Below are positions 33,467 through 43,924 of a stretch of DNA of 64,000 nucleotides, piece by piece; the stretch's first letter is position 1; each line of letters starts with the position of its first letter. Below the pieces are notes generated by a model. It saw only the letters and a list, made by a program, of their open reading frames with translations, was not told the DNA's origin and made no database searches. Source of the stretch: Wurfbainia villosa (lineage: Eukaryota > Streptophyta > Magnoliopsida > Zingiberales > Zingiberaceae). Location of the stretch: the NCBI GenBank assembly GCA_025175895.1, contig CM045991.1:90941174-91005173 (forward strand), read 5' to 3'. Position numbers and translations under genes: made by a program.

Positions 33467-34866
33467 TGTTGGTGCAATCGGCCCAGGTTACGATTGACCA
33501 GGACTCGAGTTTGACTCGAGTGATGTTTTGATGTTTCGACAAAAACATATGACAATGTGATTGTCATGGGAAAGTCCAAGTCATGGGTACTTGGCATGGA
33601 AAGTCCAAGTGGGACACTTGGCATTTGGGAAAAGTCCAAGCATGGGTCTTGGCATGTAAAGTCCAAGCATGAGTTTTGGCAAGGAAAAGTCCAAGTGGGA
33701 CACTTGGCATTTGAGAAGTCCAAGGGGATTGATCTTGGCGGCGTAAAGTCCAAGGGTGAAGTCTTGGCAGCATAAGTCCAATGGTTGACGGTGTAAAGTC
33801 CAAGCGGAGTCTTGGCGGCGTAAGTCCAATGTGCCTTGGCGGTGTAGACACCGTTAGCATGACATAGCCGATGGAAGCACCTGAAGGCTAGTACGATGGA
33901 TGAACAAGTCATGGATGACTTGGAGGGATCCGAGAGGCGTGAGGCTGATGGAGGTGGCTAGAAGGTTTAGGTCTAGGCTAAGGGTGGTCTAGCAAGTATG
34001 GGGACACCATATTTGGTTTAAAACCTCATGTTTGAGGTGTGCCAGTCGACTGATGCCATGTGGCAGTCGACTGGCATAGTCAACTAGGGTTTGACTGCGG
34101 GAAGTGGCCTAGCAGTCGACTGTTGGCTCGAGCAGTCGACTGATCGTGTGATCAGTCGACTGGTGCTCAAGAAATCGGCCACAGAATGGAGTCGAAACTC
34201 GACTGGTCGAGTGAGGACTCCATCAGTCGACTGATGGTCATGATCAGTCGACTGATGATGGATCCGTTGGACTTATCCAGCGTGGATCTAGCCGTTGTCT
34301 CACGACAATAGTGGCATCAGTCGACTGATGGTCCCTATCAGTCGACTGATCGACTTTTTCCAGCACAGGTTGAAGCTTTATAAGGAGCTCGTGATGGAGG
34401 AAAAACCAAGCGATTTCTTGGACGTTTTTGAGGCGATTTGCTGCTGCAAATCAGGGTCTTCAACCATGGTTCAAGCAATCAACAAGCAAGCAATCTAAAG
34501 GTATTTGTAAAGCGTTTTCTTTACTTGTAGTGCATTGTATTTCATCTTATTTGCTTGTTGTTATTTGATTATTATTGTAATCATATTGTACGAGGTTTCT
34601 CCGCCTCCGGATTGTTCTGAGAAGGAGTGTTTATTAGTGTTTACGTGTGCATCACTAGAGCTCGTAGAGCTCGATCTGTGGAGTAGGAACCTTGAGGTTT
34701 CGAACCATGTTATATCATTGTGTTTGCGTTGTTATTTATTTCGTTATTGCTTTCATTACTATTCCGCTGCGCGCTAACGAAATTATAGAGACGAACGCAA
34801 TCGAATTCCATCTACGTACGAACACTTCGCTATTCACCCCCCTCTAGCGACTTCAAATATCCTACA
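33467..34866 (+). repeat. TR-GAG-1 3' LTR with hairpin array and palindromes
   Basis: 1400 bp. About ten CCAAG..CTTGG units at 33570-33845. Nine exact CAGTCGACTG palindromes at about 34041-34352, three more than the 5' copy. One difference is a whole 21-bp unit (CAGTCGACTGATGGTCCCTAT), the others point changes. Terminal motif at 34830-34848. Confidence 0.92.
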
Positions 34867-34871
34867 GACTT

Positions 34872-35053
34872 CTCCATTGCTAAGAATCAAATCTTGAACT
34901 TTCCTTGCCAAGTCTCCAAACTTGGACTTCCACTCAAGTCTCGCTCGAGCTAGGTCAACCTTGACCTGAGGTTGATTGCTCCAATAATCACCTCCTAACA
35001 ATCTCCCTCATATGACCTTGGATATCCCAAACATCCACTTGTCATATAGTCAA
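34872..35053 (-). mobile_element. Old gag-only-type LTR, piece c
   Basis: Continues piece b after TR-GAG-1. Contains CTTGCCAAGTCTCCAAACTT array remnants, then CCTCCTAACA followed by ATCTCCCTC at 35000/35001, which looks like an LTR end plus PPT in minus orientation. It runs up to the GTCAA duplication of TR-GAG-2. Confidence 0.45.
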
Positions 35054-36520
35054 TGTAGGAGATTTGAGGCCGCTAGAGGGGGGGGGGTGAATAACATCGC
35101 GTGATGGTACGATGATGGAATTCTTTCGTGTTTGATCGTCTACAATCTTGTTAGCACAGTGGAATAGTAATAACAAATAAATATAACAAGATACACAATC
35201 ACAACACGGTCATATAACGTGGTTCAGAATCGAATGGTTCCTACTCCACGGATCGAGCTCTAGTGATGCACACGCACTCACTAATCACAAATAACTCCTT
35301 CTCGACACAAGTCGGAGGTGGAGAAACCTCGTACAAGGATTACACTAAGTAATACAAAAGATACAAGCTAATACAAGTAAGAAATACAATGCAAGTAAAG
35401 AAAAACACTTTACAAGGGTACTTTGGTTGCTTGATCTTTGGTTGCCTTGGACTAGCCTTGAAGGACTGGAAAAGCACCAACAATTCCCCTTAAAATCGCC
35501 CAAGAAAACCGCTGCTTGAGCCTTCCACGAACAACTGCTTTTATCCTCCATCGGGCCGATTTTCGCCAGTAGCGATGAGTCGCTACCAACGCATGAGTGT
35601 GAGATAACGACTCAATCCACGTTGGACAAGTTCCAAACGGTATTTCACCGGCCGATCACAACATTGGCGATCGCCAATAGCGCTGATCTATAGCCATCGC
35701 CTATCGATACGGAGCTTTCGTGTCGCAACTCAATCGCAATCGATCGCTATTTGATCGCCAGAGCAATTTCAGCCATTATGCCAACCTCAAAGATGAGGTT
35801 TTAACCTAAGTATGGTGTCCCCATACTTGCTAGACCACCCTTAGCCTAGACCTAAGCCTTCTAGCCACCTCCATCAGCCTTACGCCTCTCGAATCCCTCC
35901 AAGTCATCCATGACTTGTTTATCCATCGCGCTAGCCTTCAGGTGCTTCCATCGGCTATGTCATGCTAACGGTGTCTACACCGCCAAGACACATTGGACTT
36001 ACGCCGCCAAGACTTCGCTTGGACTTTACGCCGCCAATATCAAACCCCTTGGCCTTCTCAAATGCCAAGACTCAAGCTTAGACTTTCCCTTGCCAACCCA
36101 TGTTGGACTTTCCATGCCAAGACCCATGCTTGGACTTTCCCTTGCCAACACATGTTGGACTTTCCATGCCAAGCCCCATGCTTGGACTTTCCTTGTGCTA
36201 AGTACTCAAGACTTGGACTTTCCCAAATGCCAAGTGTCCCACTTGGACTTTCCATGCCAAGTACCCATGACTTGGACTTTACCTTGCCAAGACCCATGCT
36301 TGGACTTTCCCATAATCACATGGTCAATCCCTAGTCAACCATCAAAGACTCTCTCGAGTCAAACTCGAGTCTGGTCAATTATAACCTGGGTCGATTGTAT
36401 AAACAATCTCTCCAAAACATTAACCGACATCAATGTCAAACATACTATGTCAAACATCAAAACATCACTCGAGTCAAACTCGAGTCTGGTCAATCGTGAC
36501 CTGGGCCGATTGCACCAACA
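35054..36520 (-). repeat. TR-GAG-2 3' LTR (left)
   Basis: 1467 bp. Starts with the inverted terminal motif containing a G10 run. Hairpin array at about 35975-36315. The palindrome zone (35560-35790) carries CGATCGCC-type palindromes such as TTGGCGATCGCCAA instead of CAGTCGACTG. Confidence 0.9.
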
Positions 36521-36534
36521 ATCTCCCCCTTTTT
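36521..36534 (-). promoter_or_regulatory. TR-GAG-2 polypurine tract
   Basis: On the minus strand AAAAAGGGGGAGAT, identical to the TR-GAG-1 tract and directly next to the LTR. Confidence 0.8.
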
Positions 36535-37746
36535 GATGTTTGACAAAACAAACCTTGAGTTAGGCCCCTAACTCAAATTTCCTTACCAATTATTCCAAAT
36601 TGGTAATCCCAAACATTCTCCAAAACTTCTCCCCCTTTTTGACTAATATAAAAAAGGTTATCTCTCCAAGGAGGTCAATGTCTCATGTCCCAATGAGATC
36701 TTACAATCTCCCCCTTGATCCAAAAATACCTAGGATGCCTACCATCTTCCTAGTGATAGGTCCCATATCACTCAAGAGAGGCAATCCTATACTCTCTCCC
36801 AATTTCCAAATTAGGTTTCTCAATATCCTATCAATTTTTCCAATTGATGATACTTTCCCAATAACTTCTCCCCCTTCAAGAAGAGAAACACATCCATCAT
36901 CCCAAGATGGATAACTCCCCCTAAAGGCTTGCTCCCCCTTGACCATTGCACCAACAATGTCCTTGGGAAGTCCCTAAGCCAATAGAAACTCTAAACCATT
37001 AAAATTAAGGCTCAAAGTTCAAACATGAACTCTCCCCACCTTAAATTAGATACATTACCCTAACACCTCTCCTAATCCATATCCAATGGATTTTCACCCT
37101 TTCTAATGCTTCCCAAAGCATATCCTAGGGTTAGGAGTGATTAGAAACCTTTACCATAGCTGAACACGGGCTAAACAATCTTGTTTTTCCCGAAATCACA
37201 ATGACTCGACTATTCTGATCGATCATTGCCACTCACATCGATCGACTACCATCGGTATGATCGATAATAAATTCTCGAATTTCAGCTATTAGAATCGAGT
37301 TTTGAAAAGTCATAAGTAATTCTACGTATTTTGAAAAATCATGAAAATTCATACGTATATTACTTATAGTTAATACAATGGGTGAAAAATATTTGAAAAT
37401 TATTTTACCTATAAAATATCGAGATTGATACAAAATCCAAAAGTGAAGAAAAACTTCAATGTTTTAGCTTACTTTGTATCAACTTAGTGATTGCTATCAA
37501 AAGATGGGCTTCACCAAGGTTTTCTAAATTGATTTCAAAATATTTTTGAAAACCTATTTTGGATCATATTCCTTGGGCTCTATGTACATGACTTGTACAC
37601 ATGCTTTCCCAATGATCCACTTGTTGGTTAAAGATGAGTTTTAGTTCATCTAGATGCAAAAACTATGCATCTTGAACTTAAAACATATCCTAGCATCTCA
37701 CATGTATCTAGGGTGTATAAATACACATATATGTCAATTGAATGTG
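36535..37746 (-). other. TR-GAG-2 noncoding interior, part 1
   Basis: Noncoding. Contains further CCCCC(T)T tracts (polypurine on minus) near 36629, 36711 and 36867, and the conserved hairpin arms at 37312-37329 and 37351-37367. Ends at the AGATG duplication of Copia-2. Confidence 0.7.
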
Positions 37747-37751
37747 AGATG

Positions 37752-39986
37752 TGTTGGGTTTCCGGCACCGCAGCGTGTGTGTGTTCGAACATGTTTCGTA
37801 AACATGTGCACAGCGGAAGGAATAAAATAATAAATCTAATTTATTACAACACACACATCACATGCATGCATAGTACAACATGTGTAGACATAACCGTAAA
37901 TTTAAATTTTGCAATAAAAGGAAATTTACACTACGTATACCTGACGTATCACGTGTAGCGGGAAAGACATCAACCGGAACGATTCTAGCTAGAATCGTCT
38001 CTATCCGTATCCACGCCGAGTATCTTCGGGATGACTTCACAAAGTCACGAGCCTCGTCTTCGTATGGGTTACTAGCCTCGTGTTGAAGACGATGTGATCG
38101 AGAGAAGATCACGATCCGAATCAAAATTCGGATCCAAAACGAGTCCTCAAAAACTCGCTTCTCCGGAGAGGTATTCGTCAACCGTTTGACGAATCCTTCG
38201 TCCTCCACCTATGAGGATTACCGGAGATCAAATCCCCGACAAGTCTACCGCTGTCGGAGCTCCAAATGTCGTCCAAACGACGCTCCGACGAGAAGGAAAC
38301 AAGCTGTCCAGAAAACTGGACAACTTTGGTGGAGGAATAGGGGCCGGCCAAAAGGGAAGGTTGAAGCTCACCTTATTGCCGGACCCAAAGGAGATCACCG
38401 GAGCTTCTCCGGCAGCAGCTCGACGCCGGCAAGAGGGAAGGACAACACCTTCTGGACGCCGGCAAGGGAGCTAGGTGGTGGTGGGCGGCGGCACTAGGGT
38501 TTGCGCCGACTTCACCAAGGAGAGGAGGGGGCGGCAACTATTAGGGTTGCAAGGCTTTTGATTAGGGCTTAACAAAACCCTTAAGCCCTATTTTATAGAG
38601 AACAAATTCTCTTAATGGTTATCGGATCATAACCAAAGGCCCGTTAACCCGCTCCATTAATTTAAGTTAAAATAAACCAAACCATGATGGTTTATTTTAA
38701 GTTAAAACGAACCGAACCAACCTTTGGTTCATTCGTTTAAAACAAACCAAACCCTTTGGTTTATTCTCCTCCATTGGATTAGAACCAAACCAATTTGGTT
38801 CATCCATCATGTCTTCATAAGACATGACCCATCCACGCTTCCATTGCGACTGAAACGATTTCATGCTCGCTCCATGTTTGGTCCAACCAAACCTAGTTTC
38901 TCTCGGTCTGAGAATCTCATTCTCAAGCTCATTTTAAATCCTTTGGATTACGCTCGTTGTGCGTGTGACCAAATAGGTTCTCGGTTTATGTTGTCCGTCT
39001 ATAATTAACCATTAATTATAGAACGATCATGAGTGACACCTAGTAGTACATCATGATCCCCAATTAACCGAAAAGATCAACGGTTGATCCAGAACTACTT
39101 CTGAAACCCCTTCAGCAGCTCGAATGAATCGTGCACTATTCCCTTCACTCATCTTATACCCACTTGGTTTAGGACATGGTCTATAGTGTCAGTCCCCACT
39201 AGGTTGACTACGTCACACCTAGCCCAAGTATCATTTCCTCGTCCTACGGATTCTAGTTACTGCACATGTATCGAAGAGTACCTTACTCTAAACATGTAAT
39301 ACTTTGGTCAAAGACTTTAGTACAATACGATGAGAGGCCACGGGTATACATCTCCTCGCAAGGAGTGGTGAATCATTTATAGGCTATTAAAACACCTTCG
39401 ATCACTTCGACTTATAACCAATCATCCCGGGTCCACATCTCCTTAGAGATGCTTGCTTAAGATGTCAAAGCATAAGTCTTTATGATCAAGATGACTTGAA
39501 TACCGTAAGTCAAAGGAACATCGCACTTAAGCTACAGTAAGAACTTCATTGACATATCTATATATGCAGAGAACCATATGAAGTCTTACGGCTGGTCACT
39601 CCAATGAACTAGTTACCATAATTAGCATCCACGATTAACTCCGGACATCACAATGCCTCCAACTAGTGAGAATCAGCTGCTTGGATACACCAAGGAGTAT
39701 ACCTTGTGCCAGTCTCGACAGAATCAATGGTGTCCAAATCCATCAATTCATCGACTAGGGATAATTCCGATACATCACAATTACACATGTAGAGATACTC
39801 ACTAGTTGTGATCCAATCACAAATTATCTTATGCTGTGAATCGTATCGTGGATATTCAGTAAATGAGTTTAAGATCTAATCAAATACATGAAAACATGTA
39901 TACTCAAATAGTGAATCTTCATTTATCATATAAATGGTTCAAACATAAGGCGATTGCCTTAGGACATCTCTCATATATTACTAACA
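37752..39986 (-). repeat. Copia-2 3' LTR (left)
   Basis: 2235 bp, TGTTGGGTTTCCGGCACCGC to ATATATTACTAACA in plus orientation. Near the left end are the hairpins ACATGTTT-CGT-AAACATGT (37789-37807), GTGATC-GAGAGAA-GATCAC and GATCCGAAT-CAAA-ATTCGGATC (about 38091-38133). Frames open inside it are not genes. Confidence 0.92.
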
Positions 39987-42900
39987 AACTCCCACTTGGC
40001 CAATGCCAATCGCTACGGTATCCAATACCATAAGCTCTAACACGACCCTCAAACTTACTTTGAAGTAATGCCTTAGTCAAAGGATCCGCTAAGTTCCTTT
40101 CAGTGGGGATTTTCTCGATTTGTATTTCCTTCCTGCTGATGATCTCTCTGATAAGATGAGAGCGATGAAACACATGTTTGGATCGTTGATGAGACCTTGG
40201 CTCTTTCGCCTGTGCAATTGCTCCATTGTTGTCGCAGTAGATCGGTATTGCTTCAACAATGGCTGGAATCACACCAAGTTCATAAATGAACTTCTTGATC
40301 CAAACCGCTTCCTTTGCTACTTCCGAAGCTGCAATGTATTCTGTCTCAGTGGTAGAATCCGCTACAGTGTCTTGTTTGGAACTTTTCCAACTCACTGCGC
40401 CCCCATTCAAGGTGAACACGTATCCAGACTGAGACCTGGAATCATCCTTGTCTGTCTGGAAGCTGGCATCCATATACCCGCGTATCACCATGTCCCCTTC
40501 TCCATATATTAGGAACACATCCTTAGTTCTTCTTAAGTACTTAAGGATCGTCTTAACAGCCACCCAATGATCCATTCCTGGATCAGACTGGTATCTGCTC
40601 GTGACACTCAGAGCATACGATACATCGGGCCTCGTACATAACATAGCATACATGATAGATCCTATTGCGGATGCATAGGGAATCTTACTCATGCAAATCC
40701 TCTCATCTTCTGTGCGCGGACACATAGACTTCGAAAGGCGTATCCCATGCCTGATGGGTAGGAAACCTTTCTTGGATTCTGACATGCTAAACCTCTTTAG
40801 CACTCGGTCTATATATGTAGACTGCGAAAGACCAAGCAACCGTTTCGATCTATCTCTATAGATCTTAATCCCGAGGATGTAGGTTGCTTCTCCTAGGTCT
40901 TTCATGGAGAATGTCTTGGATAACCAAATCTTCACTGACTGTAAGATTGAAACATCATCTCCTATAAGTAATATGTCATTGACATACAATACTAGGAACA
41001 TGATTGCACTCCCACTAACCTTCTTGTACACACAAGGTTCGTCTGGATTTTGTGAGAAATCAAACTTTTTGATTGTCTCATCAAAACGGATATTCCAGCT
41101 CTTGGATGCTTGCTTCAATCCATATATGGACCGTCGCAATTTGCATACCTTGGTTTTATCAACCGATGTGAAACCCTCAGGCTATATCATATACACGTCC
41201 TCGAGCAGGTTTCCATTAAGGAAAGCTATTTTCACATCCATTTGCCATATTTCATAATCATAATGAGCCGCTATGGCCAGGAGCATCCGAATGGATTTAA
41301 GCATAGCTACAGGCAAATAGGTTTCGTCATAATCAACACCTTGTTTTTGATGATATCCTTTCGCCACTAATCTAGCCTTATAGGTAATCACATTACCATC
41401 CATGTCGGTTTTCTTCTTGAAAACCCACTTGCACCCTATAGGCTTGATGCCTTCAGGTTGGTCAACCAAGTTCCAAACTTGGTTTTCATACATGGAATCC
41501 ATTTCCGACTTCATGACATCAAGCCACTTATCCCTTTCTGAACTTGTCAACACTTCTTCATAACTGGTAGGCTCCTCATCATCAATGAGTAACACGTCGT
41601 TCGATTCACTTACGAGAAATCTATATCTCTCAGGAATGTTGCGTGTTCTACCAGATCTACGAAGATGTGGTGTTACAATAGGTCCAGCCGATTGCTCATC
41701 ACTATGAGTTATCGACTGTTGTACTTCACCAGGTATCTCATCAATGTCTATTTGAGTCTCTCAAGCCTCCTCAAGCTCGACGACACTCCCACTGTTTTCT
41801 TGCAAGAGAAACTCTTTCTCTAGAAACACAGCATGCCTTGAAACAAACACCTTTTGTTCTACAGGATGATAGAATTGGTAACCCCTTGTTTTCTTAGGGT
41901 ATCCAATAAATAGATATTTATCAGACTTAGCATCCAATTTGTCTGATACAGTCCGCTTCACATAAGCAGGACAACCCCATATCTTCAAGTAAGATACATG
42001 AGGTTTCTTACTATTCCATATCTCATATGGAGTAGTAGAGACTACCTTGGTTGACATTTTGTTTAACAAGTAAACAGCTGTCTAAAGTGCATAGCCCCAA
42101 AAGGACTTGGGAAGATTCACATGATTCATCATTGACCTGACCATGTCTAGCAAGGTCCGGTTATGCCTCTCAGATACACCATTATGCTGTGGTGTATATG
42201 GCGGAGTCCATTGAGACAATATACCATTGTCTCTTAGATAATCAAGAAACTCTTGACTTAAGTATTCACCACCTCGATCCGATCGAAGAATTTTAATACT
42301 CTTGTCATGTTGTTTCTCTACTTCATTTCTGAATTCTTTGAACCTTTCAAAGGCATCAGACTTGTGTTTCATCAAGAACACATACCCAAACCGTGAGTGA
42401 TCATCGGTGAAGGTAATGAAGTAGCTATAGCCTCCTAAAGCTTGAGTTGACATAGGTCCACATACATCAGTATGTATTAGACTTAGCAACTCCCCCACTC
42501 ATTCACCTTTTCCTGTAAAAGGTAACTTAGTCATCTTGCCTTTTAAGCATGATTCGCATGTATCGTATGAATCCAATTCAAACGATTCCAGAATTCCACA
42601 TCGGCGTAATTCGGACATGCGTTTCTTGCTTACATGGCCAAGACGACAATGCCACATGTAGGAGTCTATTTGATTATCCTTTCGAGCACGCTTGTTGCTC
42701 GCTTCGATATTGAAAATGTCACTGGATACGTCCAACGTATAAATGCCATTGCTCAAAGTTCCAGTTCCATAAAGTACGCCATTCAAAGTTATATAACAAC
42801 AATTGTTACTAAACGTCAAATGATAACCATTTCTATTTAAGCAGGAAATAGAAACAATGTTCTTTATTAGAGAAGGAACATAAAAGCAATTGTCCAGTTC

Positions 42901-43190
42901 TAAGACTAATCCTGTAGGGAGCTTCAGCAAATAAGTTCTGATGGCGACCATAGCAATCTTTGCTCCATTGTCAACTCGCAAATTTGACTCCCCCTTGACG
43001 AATTTTCTCCTATTCCTTAGCCCCTGTATGTCATTACATATATGTGAGTCACACCTAGTATCCAATACCCAAATGTCTAAGAAAATAGAATGACAATCAA
43101 TAACGAAGATACCTGAAGAGGATGGGGCATCGGATGCCTTCTTCTTCTTCATGGACTCAAGATAAATCTTACAGTTTCTTCTTCGTGGCC
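39919..43190 (-). pseudogene. pol: Copia-2 pol, single frame with four stops
   Basis: Read leftwards: protease with DTR in place of DTG (about 43050-43062); integrase zinc-binding HCRLGH..CESC; TGA at 42499-42501; integrase core with TDDHSRFGY, RSDRGGEY and NGVSERHN; TAG at 42082-42084; TGA at 41761-41763; TAG at 41182-41184 inside RT; RT catalytic box YVND at 40975-40986, replacing YVDD; RNase H with YMDASFQTD, TETEYIAAS and YCDNNGAI. All segments are in one frame, so damage is by point changes. The frame runs on through the PPT into the LTR to 39919. Catalysis by protease and RT would be lost even without the stops. Confidence 0.9.
39987..39997 (-). promoter_or_regulatory. Copia-2 polypurine tract
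   Basis: Minus strand AAGTGGGAGTT next to the 3' LTR; similar to the Copia-1 tract AGTGGGAGAT. Confidence 0.65.
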
Positions 43191-43924
43191 TTCCTTGCCA
43201 CAATGATGGCAAGTGCCCTTTGTGCCGTTCTCGCTTCTTTTGCCTTTTTGTTCTTCCCTTTCTTCTGTTCCTTTGCCTTCCTCTTAGAACCTTTCTTTGA
43301 GGAATCAACTAACAGAACCGCCTTCTCCTCATGCTTCACAGAAGGCTCCACAGTCTTCAACATATTGAGGAGCTCAGGAATAGTGGATTCTAATTTGTTT
43401 ATCCGATAGTTCATCACAAATTGCGAGAAACTCTTGGGCAAACAATGCAGAATTAAGTCAATACTTAATTCATGATCCATCACAAATCCGAGGGTGGCTA
43501 GCCGCTCGATGTACCCGTTCATCTTTAGCACAAACCGCACTACAGACGAACCTTCTTGCATCTTCGTGGTGAAGAGGAGCCTGGAGACTTCGAACCTTTC
43601 GGATCTCGCTTGCTCATCAAACAGCTCATGAAGATGGAAGACCATGGTATTAGCATCCATATGCTCATGCTGCTTTTGCAGCTCAGGTACCATCGCAGCT
43701 AGCATGATGCAACTCACTAGTTCAGAATCTGCCACATGCTTCTGATAGACCAACATTTGGTCTGGAGTTGCATCGTCCTTAGGACGGTTGGGAAGAGGCT
43801 CTTCAAGGACATATGCTAGCTTTTTCGCCTTGAGAACAATTCTCAGGTTTCTAAGCCAGTCTAGGAAGTTAGGCCCAGTCAATTTGTTTGAATCCAAAAT
43901 AGTGCGCAAATTCAAAGACGTCAT
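43169..43924 (-). pseudogene. gag: Copia-2 gag, frameshifted in the zinc knuckle
   Basis: Starts MTSLNLRTILDSNKL at the ATG ending at 43924. A UBN2/Gag-type helical domain follows, including FLDWLRNLRIVLKAKKLAYV, then a Lys-rich region. The CCHC knuckle starts CHHCGKEGH, but the frame shifts before the last cysteine (RRNCK is in the pol frame), so gag ends early at 43169. In an active relative Gag and Pol would form one polyprotein; here they are disconnected. Confidence 0.85.

Larger units (their letters stand above)
28483..34866 (+). mobile_element. TR-GAG-1: non-autonomous gag-only LTR retrotransposon
   Basis: 6.4 kb with 1373- and 1400-bp LTRs (TGTTGGTGCAATCG..ATATCCTACA), a PBS, a PPT and a perfect GACTT duplication (28478-28482 and 34867-34871). 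Between the LTRs there is only a gag-like frame and about 1.8 kb of noncoding DNA. No protease, integrase, RT or RNase H motif is present on either strand. The architecture is that of TR-GAG elements, which depend on an autonomous partner. Its gag C-terminus resembles that of the element at 60301-64000. Confidence 0.9.

Noticed and set aside
33570..33845. Possible CRISPR-like array (regular short repeats with variable spacers)
   Set aside because: Plant nuclear LTR context, repeat stem of only 5 bp, no cas genes. It is a retroelement hairpin array.
38186..38497. Frames of about 100 codons inside Copia-2 LTRs and the solo LTR (also 37858-38208, 45372-45960, 16544-16972)
   Set aside because: Repeated only because the LTR is repeated; no domains, and the frames differ between LTR copies.
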